Shown here: one piece after another, positions 38,601 through 51,500 of the stretch
Numbering within the stretch: the stretch's first letter is position 1
Layout of the letters: every line of letters starts with the position of its first letter
Source of the DNA: Sipunculus nudus
Lineage: Eukaryota; Annelida; Sipuncula; Golfingiida; Sipunculidae
Reading direction: 5' to 3'
Assembly (NCBI GenBank): GCA_026874595.1
Contig: CM049321.1
Span: forward strand, 11,633,479 to 11,697,478
DNA length: 64,000 nucleotides
Translations under genes and position numbers: made by a program
Notes under the pieces: generated by a model
Database searches by the model: none
What the model saw: the letters and a program-made list of their open reading frames with translations, nothing else
What the model was told of the DNA's origin: nothing

Positions 38601-41600
38601 GAAATAGTGGAAAATTGTAGATAAATTTGGAAAGAAATAAGGGAATGGGTCTCGAATTTAATATTATCCCTTTCATAAAATAGTAATATTTCATATTTTT
38701 ACATTTTATTGAAAGATTTTGCCTTTTATTTTTAGATTCCTGTTCACTTAGCGTCGCTATTTTGTCGCCAAGGAACTTGTCTGCGTATCCATGGGTCATA
38801 TTCGTGTGTATTTGTAGAAAAATGCTTCATTTCTGTGGTGTTTTCTCAATAAGCAAAGCATAAGCAAAACGCAAGCAATTTTTAAGCAAAGAAACAATAT
38901 CTTCATAAATTCTGTTTGCCACTAATTTCTGAGGACATAATGAATTATTAGGGTTCCAGCGAGTCTAATCATATCGGAAATAGTGGAAAATTGTAGATAA
39001 ATTGGGAAACAATTAAGAAAAAGGGTCTCGAAATCGATATTGTCCCTTTTAGAAAATAGCAATATTTTATATTTCGACTTTTTATTGAAAGATTTTGCCA
39101 TTTTTATTTAGAATCCGGTTCACTAAGCGTCACTAATTTGTCGCCAAGAAAATTGACAGCGTACCCATGGGTCATATTCGTGTGTATTTGTAGAAAAATG
39201 CTTCATTTCTGTGGTGTTTTCACCGTAAGCAAAGAATAAGCAAAACGTAAGCAAATTGTAAGCAAAGGAACAATGTCTTCATAAATTCTTTTTGTGAATA
39301 TTGTTTCAAGACATAATGTATTAGTTGACAAAGCAGGAGCCTAATTATATCGGAAACGTTGCAAAACAGTAGATCAAATGAGAAAAAATAAAAAAATGGG
39401 TCCCTATAATCCATAATATCTCTTATTGGAAATAGCAGACTGTTACATTTCTAATATTGATTGAACGATTGTGCCCTTTATTTTTAGATTAATGTTCTCT
39501 AGGAGGCACCATTGTGTAGCCAGGGAATTAGTCTGCGTCCCTACGGGACATATTCGTGTGTATTTTTTGAAAATACTTCATTTCTGTTGTGTTTTCTCAA
39601 TAAGCAAAGCATAAGCAAAACGCAAGCAAATTGTTAGCAAAGGAAAAATGTCTTCATAAATTCTTTTTGCGACTATTTTCTGAGGATATAATGTATTATT
39701 AGGGTTCCAGGGAGTCTAATCGTATCGGAAATAGTAGAAAATTGTAGATAAATTGGGAAAGAAATAAAAAAATGAGTCTCGAATTTAATATTATCACTTT
39801 CATAAAATAGTAATATTTTATATTTTTACATTTTATTGAAAGATTTTGCCTTTTATTTTTAAATTTCTGTTCACTTAGCGTCACTATTTTGTCGCCAAGG
39901 AACTTGTCTGCGTACCTATGGGTCATATTCGTGTGTATTTGTAGAAAAATGCTTAATTTCTGTGGTGTTTTCACCGTAGGTAAAGAATAAGCAAAGCGTA
40001 AGGAAAGTGTAAGCAAAGGAACTACATCTTCATAAATTCTTTTTGTGAATATTTTCTCAAGACATAATGTATTAGTTGACTAACCAGGAGCCTAATTATC
40101 TCGGAAAAGGTGCAAAACAGTAGATCAAATGAGAAAAAATTAAAAAATGGGTCCCTATAATCCATAATATCTCTTATTGGAAATAGCAGTCTTTTACATT
40201 TCTCATATAGATTGAACGATTGTGCCCTTTATTTTTAGATTAATGTTCACTAGGAGGCACCATTGTGTAGCAAGGGAAATATTCTGCGTCCCTACGGGAC
40301 ATATTTGTTTGTTTTTGTTGAAAAATGCTTCATTTCTGTGGTGTTTTCTCAATAAGCAAAGCATTAGCAAAACGCAAGCAATTTTTAAGCAAAGAAACAA
40401 TATCTTCATAAATTCTTTTTGCGACTATTTTCTGATGACATAATGCATTATTAGGGTTCCAGGAAGTCTAATCATGTCGGAAATAGTGGAAAATTGTAGA
40501 TAAATTGGGAAAGAATGAAGAAAATGGGTCTCGAAATCGATATTGTCCCTTTTAGAAAATAGTAATATTTTATATTTCGACATTTTATTGAAAGATTTTG
40601 CCATTTTTATTTAGAATCCGGTTCACTAAACGTCACTATTTTGTCGCCAAGAACTTGTCTGCGTACCCATGGGTCATATTCGTGTGTATTTGTAGAAAAA
40701 TGCTTCATTTTTGTGGTGTTTTCACCGTAAGCAAAGAATAAGCAAACAAACTACATCTTCATAAATTCTTTTTGTGAATATTTTCTCAAGACATAATGTA
40801 TTAGTTGACTAACCAGGAGCCTAATTATATCGGAAACGGTGCAAAACAGTAGATCAAATGAGAAAAAATTAAAAAATGGGTCCCTATAATCCATAATATC
40901 TCTTATTGGAAATAGCAGTCTTTTACATTTCTAATATTGATTGAACGATTGTTCCCTTTACTTTTAGGTTAATGTTCACTAGGAGGCACCATTGTGTAGG
41001 AAGGGAATTAGTCTGCGTCCCTACGGGACATATTCGTGTGTATTTTTTTAAAATGCTTCATTTCTGTGGTGTTTTCTCAATAAGCAAAGCATAAGCAAAA
41101 CGCAAGCAAATTGTAAGTAAAGGAAAAATGTCTATATAAATTCTTTTTGCGACTATTTTCTGAGGATATAATGTATTATTAGGGTTCCAGGGAGTCTAAT
41201 CGTGTCGGAAATAGAAGAAAATTGTAGATAAATTGGGAAAGAAATAAGAAAATGGGTCTCGAAATCGATATTATCCCTTTTAGAAAATAGCAATATTTTA
41301 TATTTCGACATTTTATTGAAAGATTTTGCCATTTTTATTTAGAATCCGGTTCACTAAGCGTCACTATTTTGTCGCCAAGAAACTTGTCTGTGTACCATGG
41401 GTAATATTCGTGTGTATTTGTAGAAAAATGCTTCATTTCTGTGGTGTTTTCTCAATAAGCAAATCATAAGCAAAACGTAAGCAAATTGTAAGCAAAGGAA
41501 CAATGTCTTCATAAATTCTTTTTGTAAATATTTTCTAGAGACATAATATATTATTTGACGAACCCGGAGCCTAATTATATCGGAAACGGTGCAAAACAGT

Positions 41601-42480
41601 AGATCAATTGATAAAAAATTAAAAAAGGATCCCTATAATCCCTAACATCTCTTATTGGAAATAGCAATCTTTTACATTTCTAATATTGATTGAACGATTG
41701 TTCCCTTTACTTTTAGATTAATGTTCACTAGGAGGCACCATTGTGTCGAAAGGGAATTAGCCTGCGTCCCTACGGGACATATTCGTGTGTACTTTTTGAA
41801 AATGCTTCATTTCTGTGGTGTTTTCTCAATAAGCAAAGCATAAGCAAAACGCAAGCAAATTGTAAGCAAAGGAAAAATGTCTTCATAAATTCTTTTTGCG
41901 ACTATTTTCTGAGAATATAATGTATTATTAGGGTTTCAGGGAGTCTAATCGTATCGGAAATAGTGGAAAATTGTAGATAAATTGGGAAAGAAATAAGAAA
42001 ATGGCTCTCGAATTGAATATTATCCCTTTCATAAAATAGTAATATTTCATATTTTTACATTTTATTGAAAGATTTTGCCTTTATAGATTCCTGTTCACTT
42101 AGCGTCGCTATTTTGTCGCCAAGGAACTTGTCTGCGTACCCATGAGTCATATTCGTGTGTATTTGTAGAAAAATGCTTCATTTCTGTGGTGTTTTCTCAA
42201 TAAGCAAAGCAAAAGTAAAACGCGAGCAATTTTTAAGCAAAGAAACAATATCTTCATAAATTCTTTTTGCAACTATTTTCTGAGGACATAATGAATTATT
42301 AGGGTTCCAGGGAGTCTAATCATGTCGGAAATAGTGGAAAATTGTAGATAAATTGGGAAAGAATTAAGAAAATGGGTCTCGAAATCGATATTGTCCCTTT
42401 TAGAAAATAGCAATATTTTATATTTCGACTTTTTATTGAAAGATTTTGCCATTTTTATTTAGAATCCGGTTCACTAAGCG
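35644..42480 (+). repeat. 38-monomer repeat, copy 3, first part (matches 1-6,837)
   Basis: Anchors equal copy 1 plus 35,643: 35814 A, 36190 B, 36566 C, 36941 B', 37317 C, 37693 A, 38069 B, 38446 C, 38822 A, 39198 B, 39573 C, 39949 A, 40325 C, 40700 B, 41053 C, 41428 B', 41802 C, 42173 A. The 22-bp deletion (about 40,740) and the 5-bp deletion (about 42,080) are both present. Copies 1 and 2 share some bases against copy 3, for example GAAAGACTTTGCC at 1,189 and 15,453 against GAAAGATTTTGCC here, and TTAGCGAAGG at 3,992 and 18,256 against TTAGCAAAGG. The match stops near 42,480, where CACTATTTTGTCG stands in place of CACTAATTTGTCG. Confidence 0.88.
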
Positions 42481-44800
42481 TCACTATTTTGTCGCCAAGA
42501 AACTTGTCTGCGTACCCATGGGTCATATTCGTGTGTATTTGTAGAAAAATGCTTCATTTCTGTGGTGTTTCCACCGTAAGCAAAGAATAAGCAAAGCGTA
42601 AGGAAAGTGTAAGCAAAGGAACTACATCTTCATACATTCTTTTTGTGAATATTTTCTCAAGACATAATGTATTAGTTGACTAACCAGGAGCCTAATTATA
42701 TCGGAAACGGTGCAAAACAGTAGATCAAATGGGAAAAAAATAAAAAAAGGGTCCCTATAATCCCTAACATCTCTTATTGGAAATAGCAATCTTTTACATT
42801 TCTAATATTGATTGAACGATTGTTCCCTTTACTTTTAGATTAATGTTCACTAGGAGGCACCATTGTGTAGGAAGGGAATTAGTCTGCATCCCTACGGGAC
42901 ATATTCGTGTGTATTTTTTGAAAATGCTTCATTTCTGTGATGTTTTCTCAATAAGCAAAGCATAAGCAAAACGCAAGCAAATTGTAAGTAAAGGAAAAAT
43001 GTCTATATAAATTCTTTTTGCGACTATTTTCTGAGGATATAATGTATTATTAGGGTTCCAGGGAGTCTAATCGTGTCGGAAATAGTAGAAAATTGTAGAT
43101 AAATTGGGAAAGAAATAAGAAAATGGGTCTCGAAATCGATATTATCCCTTTTAGAAAATAGCAATATTTTATATTTCGACTTTTTATTGAAAGATTTTGC
43201 CATTTTTATTTAGAATCCGGTTCACTAAGCCTCACTATTTTGTCGCCAAGAAACTTATCTGTGTACCATGGGTAATATTCGTGTGTATTTGTAGAAAAAT
43301 GCTTCATTTCTGTGGTGTTTTCTCAATAAGCAAATCATAAGCAAAACGTAAGCAAATTGTAAGCAAAGGAACAATGTCTTCATAAATTCTTTTTGTAAAT
43401 ATTTTCTAGAGACATAATATATTATTTGACGAACCCAGAGCCTAATTATATCGGAAACGGTGCAAAACAGTAGATCAGTTGATAAAAAATTAAAAAAGGG
43501 TCCCTATAATCCCTATCATCTCTTATTGGAAATAGCAATCTTTTACATTTCTAATATTGATTGAACGATTGTTCCCTTTACTTTTAGATTAATGTTCACT
43601 AGGAGGCACCATTGTGTAGAAAGGGAATTAGTCTGCGTCCCTACGGGACATATTCGTGTGTACTTTTTGAAAATGCTTCATTTCTGTAGTGTTTTCTCAA
43701 TAAGCAAAGCATAAGCAAAACGCAAGCAAATTGTAAGCAAAGGAAAAATGTCTTCATAAATTCTTTTTGCGATTATTTTCTGAGAATATAATGTATTATT
43801 AGGGTTTCAGGGAGTCTAATCGTATCGGAAATAGTGGAAAATTGTAGATAAATTGGGAAAGAAATAAAATGGCTCTCGAATTTAATATTATCCCTTTCAT
43901 AAAATAGTAATATTTCAAATTTTTCATTTTATTGAAAGATTTTGCCTTTTATTTTTAGATTCCTGTTCACTTAGCGTCGCTATTTTGTCGCCAAGGAACT
44001 TGTCTGCGTACCCATGGGTCATATTCGTGTGTATTTGTTGAAAAAATGCTTCATTTCTGTGTTGTTTTCTCAATAAGCAAAGCATAAGCAAAACGCAAGC
44101 AATTTTTAAGCAAAGAAACAATATCTTCATAAATTCTGTTTGCGACTAATTTCTGAGGACATAATGAATTATTAGGGTTCCATGGAGTCTAATCATGCCG
44201 GAAATAGTGGAAAATTGTAGATAAATTGGGAAAGAATTAAGAAAATGGGTCACGAAATCGATATTGTCCCTTTTAGAAAATAGCAATATTTTATGTTTCG
44301 ACTTTTTATTGAAAGATTTTGCCATTTTTATTTAGAATCCGGTTCACTAAGCGTCACTAATTTGTCGCCAAGAAACTTGTCAGCGTACCCATGGGTCATA
44401 TTCGTGTGTATTTGTAGAAAAATGCTTCATTTCTGTGGTGTTTTCACCGTAAGCAAAGAATAAGCAAAACGTAAGCAAATTGTAAGCAAAGGAGCAATGT
44501 CTTCATAAATTCTTTTTGTAAATATTTTCTAGAGACATAATATATTATTTGACTAACCCGGAGCCTAATTATATCGGAAACTGTGCAAAACGGTAGATCA
44601 ATTGATAAAAAATTTAAAAAATGGCTCCCTATAATCCCTAACATCTCTTATTGGAAATAGCAGTCTTTTACATTTCTAATATTGATTGAACGATTGTTCC
44701 CTTTACTTTTAGATTAATGTTCACTAGGGAGCACCGTTGTGTAGGAAGGGAATTAGTCTGCATCCCTACGGGACATATTCGTGTGTATTTTTTGAAAATG
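42481..44800 (+). repeat. Mosaic satellite segment, six monomers
   Basis: Anchors: 42549 B, 42924 C, 43299 B', 43673 C, 44046 A, 44422 B. The segment follows the break of the 38-monomer copy and does not continue it. It shares unusual variants with about 52.6-54.4 kb (offset about 10,128): TCTGTAGTGTTTTCTC at about 43,684, GAGAATATAATG with GGGTTTCAGG, and TCTGTGTTGTTTTC in the A monomer. It therefore looks like an older relative of the beginning of the 13-monomer repeat. The last monomer resembles the B monomers at 6906 and 34307, with TTCTAGAGACATAATATATT. Confidence 0.75.
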
Positions 44801-47200
44801 CTTCATTTCTGTGGTGTTTTCTCAATAAGCAAAGCATAAGCAAAACGGAAGCAAATTGTAAGCAAAAGAAAAATGTCTTCATAAATTCTTTTTGCGACTA
44901 TTTTCTGAGGATATAATGTATTATTAGGGTTCCAGGGAGTCTAATCGTATCGGAAATAGTAGAAAATTGTAGATAAATTGGGAAAGAAATAAGAAAATGG
45001 GTCTCGAATTTAATATTAACCCTTTCATAAAATAGTAATATTTCATATTTTTACATTTTATTGAAAGATTTTGCCTTTTACTTTTAAATTCTTGTTCACT
45101 TAGCGTCGCTATTTTGTCGCCAAGGAACTTGTCTGCGTACCTATGGGTCATATTCGTGTGTTTTTGTAGAAAAATGCTTCATTCCTGTGGTGTTTTCACC
45201 GTAAGCAAAGAATAAGCAAAGCGTAAGGAAAGTGTAAGCAAAGGAACTACATCTTCATAAATTCTTTTTGTGAATATTTTCTCAAGACATAATGTAATAG
45301 ATGACTAACCAGGAGCCTAATTATATCGGAAAGGTGCAAAACAGTAGATCAATTGAGAAAAAATTAAAAAATGGGTCCCTATAATCCATAATATCTCTTA
45401 TTGGATATAGCAGTCTTTTACATTTCTCATATTGATTGAACGATTGTGCCCTTTATTTTTAGATTAATGTTCACTAGGAGGCACCATTGTGTAGCAAGGG
45501 AAATAGTCTGCGTCCCTACGGAACATATTTGTTTGTTTTTGTTGAAAAATGCTTCATTTCTGTGGTGTTTTCTCAATAAGCAAAGCAAAAGTAAAACGCA
45601 AGCAATTTTTAAGCAAAGAAACAATATCTTCATAAATTCTTTTTGCAACTATTTTCTGAGGACATTATGAATTATTAGGGTTCCAGGGAGTCTAATCATG
45701 TCGGAAACAGTGGAAAATTGTAGATAAATTTGGAAAGAATTAAGAAAATGGGTCTCGAAATCGATATTGTATCTTTTAGAAAATAGTAATATTTTATATT
45801 TCGACATTTTATTGAAAGATTTTGCCATTTTTATTTATAATCCGGTTCACTGTGCGTCACTATTTTGTCACCAAGAAACTTGTCTGCGTATCCATGGGTC
45901 ATATTCGTGTGTATTTGTAGAAAAATGCTTCATTTCTGTGGTGTTTTCACCGTAAGCAAAGAATAAGCAAAGCGTAAGGAAAGTGTAAGCAAAGGAACTA
46001 CATCTTCATAAATTCTTTTTGTGAATATTTTCTCAAGACATAATGTATAAGTTGACTAACCAGGAGCCTAATTATATCGGAAACGGTGCAAAACAGTAGA
46101 TCAAATGAGAAAAAATAAAAAAATGGCTCCCTATAATCCCTAACCTCTCTTATTGGAAATAGCAGTCTTTTACATTTCTAATATTGATTGAACGATTGTT
46201 CTCTTTACTTTTAGATTAATGTTCACTAGGTGGCACCATTGTGTAGGAAGAGAATTAGTCTGCATCCCTACGGGCTATATTTGTGTGTATTTTTTGAAAA
46301 TGCTTCATTTCTGTGGTATTTTCTCAATAAGCAAAGCATAAGCAAAACGCAAGCAAATTGTAAGCAAAAGAAAAATGTCTTCATAAATTCTTTTTGCGAC
46401 TATTTTCTGAGGATATAATGTATTATTAGGGTTCCAGGGAGTCTAATCGTATCGGAAATAGTAGAAAATTGTAGATAAATTGGGAAAGAAATAAGAAAAT
46501 GGGTCTCGAATTTAATATTAACCCTTTCATAAAATAGTAATATTTCATATTTTTACATTTTATTGAAAGATTTTGCCTTTTACTTTTAAATTCTTGTTCA
46601 CTTAGCGTCGCTATTTTGTCGCCAAGGAACTTGTCTGCGTACCTATGGGTCATATTCGTGTGTTTTTGTAGAAAAATGCTTCATTTCTGTGGTGTTTTCA
46701 CCGTAAGCAAAGAATAAGCAAAGCGTAAGGAAAGTGTAAGCAAAGGAACTACATCTTCATAAATTCTTTTTGTGAATATTTTCTCAAGACATAATGTAAT
46801 AGATGACTAACCAGGAGCCTAATTATATCGGAAAGGTGCAAAACAGTAGATCAAATGAGAAAAAATTAAAAAATGGGTCCCTATAATCCATAATATCTCT
46901 TATTGGATATAGCAGTCTTTTACATTTCTCATATTGATTGAACGATTGTGCCCTTTATTTTTAGATTAATGTTCACTAGGAGGCACCATTGTGTAGCAAG
47001 GGAAATAGTCTGCGTCCCTACGGAACATATTTGTTTGTTTTTGTTGAAAAATGCTTCATTTCTGTGGTGTTTTCTCAATAAGCAAAGCAAAAGTAAAACG
47101 CAAGCAATTTTTAAGCAAAGAAACAATATCTTCATAAATTCTTTTTGCAACTTTTTTCTAAGGACATTATGAATTATTAGGGTTCCAGGGAGTCTAATCA
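44800..47200 (+). repeat. Four-monomer higher-order repeat, 1,502-bp period
   Basis: Anchors: 45174 A, 45549 C, 45925 B, 46300 C, then 46676 A, 47051 C. The second A and C repeat the first pair at exactly 1,502 bp. The A monomer here is followed by an R_b half and then C, skipping B. Shared private variants include CTTTTAAATTCTTGTTCAC in L_A, CATATTTGTTTGTTTTTG in C, and GGAAAGGTGCAAAAC lacking one base pair. The stretch 44.8-46.59 kb matches 29.8-31.59 kb at an offset of 15,002, so the same small repeat exists in two places. Homology to the first period fades after about 47,200. Confidence 0.82.
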
Positions 47201-48540
47201 TGTCGGAAATAGTGGAAAATTGTAGATAAATTTGGAAAGAATTAAGAAAATGGGTCTCGAAATCGATATTGTCCCTTTTAGAAAATAGCAATATTTTATA
47301 TTTCGACTTTTTATTGAAAGATTTTGCCATTTTTATTTATAATCCGGTTCACTAAGGGTCACTATTTTGTCACCAAGAAACTTGTCTGCGTACCCATGGG
47401 TCATATTAGTGTGTATTTGTAGAAAAATGCTTCATTTCTGTGGTGTTTTCACCGTAAGCAAAGAATAAGCAAAGCGTAAGGAAAGTGTAAGCAAAGGAAC
47501 TACATATTCATAAATTCTTTTTGTGAATATCGTTTTAAGACATATTGTATTAGTTGACTAACCCGGAGCCTAATTATATCGGAAACGGTGCAAAACAGTA
47601 GATCAAATGAGAAAAAATAAAAAAATGGCTCCCTATAATCCCTAACCTCTCTTATTGGAAATAGCAGTCTTTTACATTTCTAATATTGATTGAACGATTG
47701 TTCCCTTTACTTTTAGATTAATGTTCACTAGGAGGCACCATTGTGTAGGAAGAGAATTAGTCTGCATCCCTACGGGACATATTCGTGTGTTTTTTTTTTT
47801 TAATGCTTCATTTCTGTGGTGTTTTCTCAATAAGCAAAGCATAAGCAAAACGCAAGCAAATTGTAAGCAAAAGAAAAATGTCTTCATAAATTCTTTTTGC
47901 GACTATTTTCTGAGGATATAATGTATTATTAGGGTTCCAGGGAGTCTAATCGTATCGGAAATAGTAGAAAATTGTAGATAAATTGGGAAAGAAATAAGAA
48001 AATGGGTCTCGAATTTAATATTAACCCTTTCATAAAATAGTAATATTTTATATTTTTACATTCTATTGAAAGAATTTGCCTTTTATTTTTAAATTCCTGT
48101 TCACTTAGCTTCACTATTTTGTCCCCAAGTAACTTGTCTGCGTACTTATGTGTCATATTCGTGTGTATTTGTAGAAAAATGCATCATTTCTGTGGTGTTT
48201 TCACCGTATGCAAAGAATAAGCAAAGCGTAAGGAAAGTGTAAGCAAAGGAACTACATCTTCATAAATTGTTTTTCCGACTATTTTCTGAGGACATAATGT
48301 ATTATTAGGGTTCCAGGGAGTCTAATCATGTCGGAAATAGTGGAGAATTGTAGATAAATTGGGAAAGAAATAAGAAAATGGGTCTCGAATTTAATATTAT
48401 CCCTTTCAGAAAATAGTAATATTTCATATTTTTTACATTTTATTGAACGATTTTGCCTTTTATTTTTAGATTCCTGTTCACTTACCTTCGCTATTTTGTC
48501 GCCAAGGAACTTGTCTGCGTACCCATGGGTCATATTCGTG
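47201..48540 (+). repeat. Mosaic satellite segment, including an A-A step
   Basis: Anchors: 47427 B, 47803 C, 48179 A, followed by 48556 A. The C monomer has a 12-base T run at 47,790-47,801, the longest I saw. The A monomer at 48179 is diverged (GTCCCCAAG, CTTATGTGTCAT, ATGCATCATT). Its right half starts as R_b (ACCGTATGCAAAG, GAACTACAT) and changes to R_a after TTCATAAATTG, so it is followed by another A instead of the expected C. Confidence 0.75.
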
Positions 48541-51500
48541 TGCATTTGTAGAAAAATGCTTCATTTCTGTGGTGTTTTCTCAATAAGCAAAGCATAATCA
48601 AAACGCAAGCAATTTTTAAGCAAAGAAACAATATCTTCATAAATTCTTTTTGCGACTATTTTCTGAGGACATAATGAATTATTAGGGTTCCAGGGAGTAT
48701 AATCATGTCGGAAATAGTGGAAAATTGTAGATAAATTGGGAAAGAATTAAGAAAATGGGTCTCGAAATCGATATTGTGCTTTTTAGAAAATAGCAATATT
48801 TTATATTTGGACTTTTCTTTGAAAGATTTTGCCATTTTTATTTAGAATCCGGTTCACTAAGCGTCACTATTTTGTCGCCAAGAAACTTGTCTGCGTACCC
48901 ATGGGTCATATTCGTGTTTATTTGTAGAAAAATGCTTCATTTCTGTGGTGTTTTCACCGTAAGCAAAGAATAAGCAAAGCGTAAGGAAGGTGTAAGCAAA
49001 GGAACTACATCTTCATAAATTCTTTTTGTGAATATTGTTTCAAGACATAATGGATTAGTTGACTAACCAGGAGCCTAATTATATCGGAAACGTTGCAAAA
49101 CAGTAGATCAAATGAGAAAAAATTAAAAAAATGGGTCCCTATAATCCATAATATCTCTTATTGGAAATAGCAGATTGTTACATTTCTAATATTGATTGAA
49201 CGATTGTGCCCTTTATTTTTAGATTAATGTTCACTAGGAGGCACCATTGTGTAGCCAGGGAATTGGTCTGCGTCCCTACGGGACATATTTGTGTGTATTT
49301 TTTTAAAAATGCTTCATTTTTGTGGTGTTTTCTCAATAAGCAAAGCATCAGCAAAACGCAAGAAAATTGTAAGCAAAGGAACAATGTCTTCTTAAATTCT
49401 TTTTGCGACTATTTTCTGAGGACATAATGTATTATTAGGCTTCCAGGGAGTCTAATCATGTCGGAAATAGTGGAAAATTGTAGATAAATTGGGAAAGAAA
49501 TCAGAGAATGGGTCTCGAAATCGATATTATCCCTTTAAGAAAATAGCAATATTTTATGTTTCGACATTTTATTGAAAGATTTTGCCATTTTTATTTAGAA
49601 TCCGGTTCACTAAGCGTCACTATTTTGTCGCCAAGAAACTTGTCTGCGTACCCATGGGTCATATTTGTGTTTATTTGTAGAAAAATGCTTCATTTCTGTG
49701 GTGTTTTCACCGTAAGCAAAGAATAAGCAAAGCGAAGGGAAAGTATAAGCAGAGGAACTACATCTTCATAAATTCTTTTTGTGAATATTTTCTCAAGACA
49801 TAATGTATAAGTTGACTAACCAGGAGCCTAATTTTATCGGAAACGGTGCAAAACAGTACATCAAATGAGAAAAAATTAAAAAAATGGGTCACTATGATCC
49901 ATAATATCTCTTATTGGAAATAGCAGTCTTTTACATTTCTAATATTGATTGAACGATTGTGCCCTTTATTTTTAGATTAATGTTCACTAGGAGGCACCAT
50001 TGTGTAGCCAGGGAATTAGTCTGCCTCCCTACGGGACATATACGTGTGTATTTTTTGAAAAATGCTTCATTTCTGTGGTGTTTTCTCAATAAGCAAAGCA
50101 TAAGCAAAACGCAAGCAAATTGTAAGCAAAGGAAAAATGTCTTCATGAATTCTTTTTGCGACTATTTTCTGAGGATATAATGTATTATTAGGGTTCCAGG
50201 GAGTCTAATCGTATCGGAAATAGTGGAAAATTGTAGATAAATTTGGTAAGGAATAAGGGAATGGGTCTCGAATTTAATATTATCCCTTTCATAAAATAGT
50301 AATATTTCATAATTTTACATTTTATTGAAAGATTTTGCCTTTTATTTTTAGATTCCTGTTCACTTAGCGTCGCTATTTTGTCGCCAAGGAACTTGTCTGC
50401 GTATCCATGGGTCATATTCGTGTGTATTTGTAGAAAAATGCTTCATTTCTGTGGTGTTTTCTCAATAAGCAAAGCATAAGCAAAACGCAAGCAATTCTTA
50501 AGCAAAGAAACAATATCTTCATAAATTCTGTTTGCGACTAATTTCTGAGGACATAATGAATTATTATGTCGGAAATAGTGGAAAATTGTAGATAAATTGG
50601 GAAACAATTAAGAAAATGGGTCTCGAAATCGATATTGTCCCTTTTAGAAAATAGCAATATTTTATATTTCGACTTTTTATTGAAAGATTTTGCCATTTTT
50701 ATTTAGAATCCGGTTCACTAAGCGTCACTAATTTGTCGCCAAGAAACTTGTCAGCGTACCCATGGGTCATATTCGTGTGTATTTGTAGAAAAATGCTTCA
50801 TTTCTGTGGTGTTTTCACCGTAAGCAAAGAATAAGCAAAACGTAAGCAAATTGTAAGCAAAGGAACAATGTCTTCATAAATTCTTTTTGTAAATATTTTC
50901 TAGAGACATAATATATTATTTGACTAACCCGGAGCCTAATTATATCGGAAACGGTGCAAAACATTAGATCAATTGATAAAAAATTAAAAAAATGGCTCCC
51001 TATAATCCCTAACATCTCTTATTGGAAATAGCAGTCTTTTACATTTCTAATATTGATTGAACGATTGTGCCCTTTATTTTTAGATTAATGTTCACTAGGA
51101 GGCACCATTGTGTAGCCAGGGAATTAGTCTGCGTCCCTACGGGACATATTTGTGTGTATTTTTTGAAAAATGCTTCATTTTTGTGGTGTTTTCTCAATAA
51201 GCAAAGCATCAGCAAAACGCAAGAAAATTGTAAACAAAGGAACAATGTCTTCTTAAATTCTTTTTGCGACTATTTTCTGAGGACATAATGTATTATTAGG
51301 CTTCTAGGGAGTCTAATCATGTCGAAAATAGTGGAAAATTGTAGATAAATTGGGAAAGAAATCAGAGAATGGGTCTCGAAATCGATATTATCCCTTTAAG
51401 AAAATAGCAATATTTTATATTTCGACATTTTATTGAAAGATTTTGCCATTTTTATTTAGAATCCGGTTCACTTAGCGTCACTATTTTGTCGCCAAGAAAC

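Noticed and set aside
46929-47330. The longest open frame, 133 codons on the minus strand
   Set aside because: It is a read-through across two adjacent monomers made of the same peptide fragments seen on the minus strand of other copies. Other copies of the same repeat have stops in it, so it is a chance frame in AT-rich satellite.
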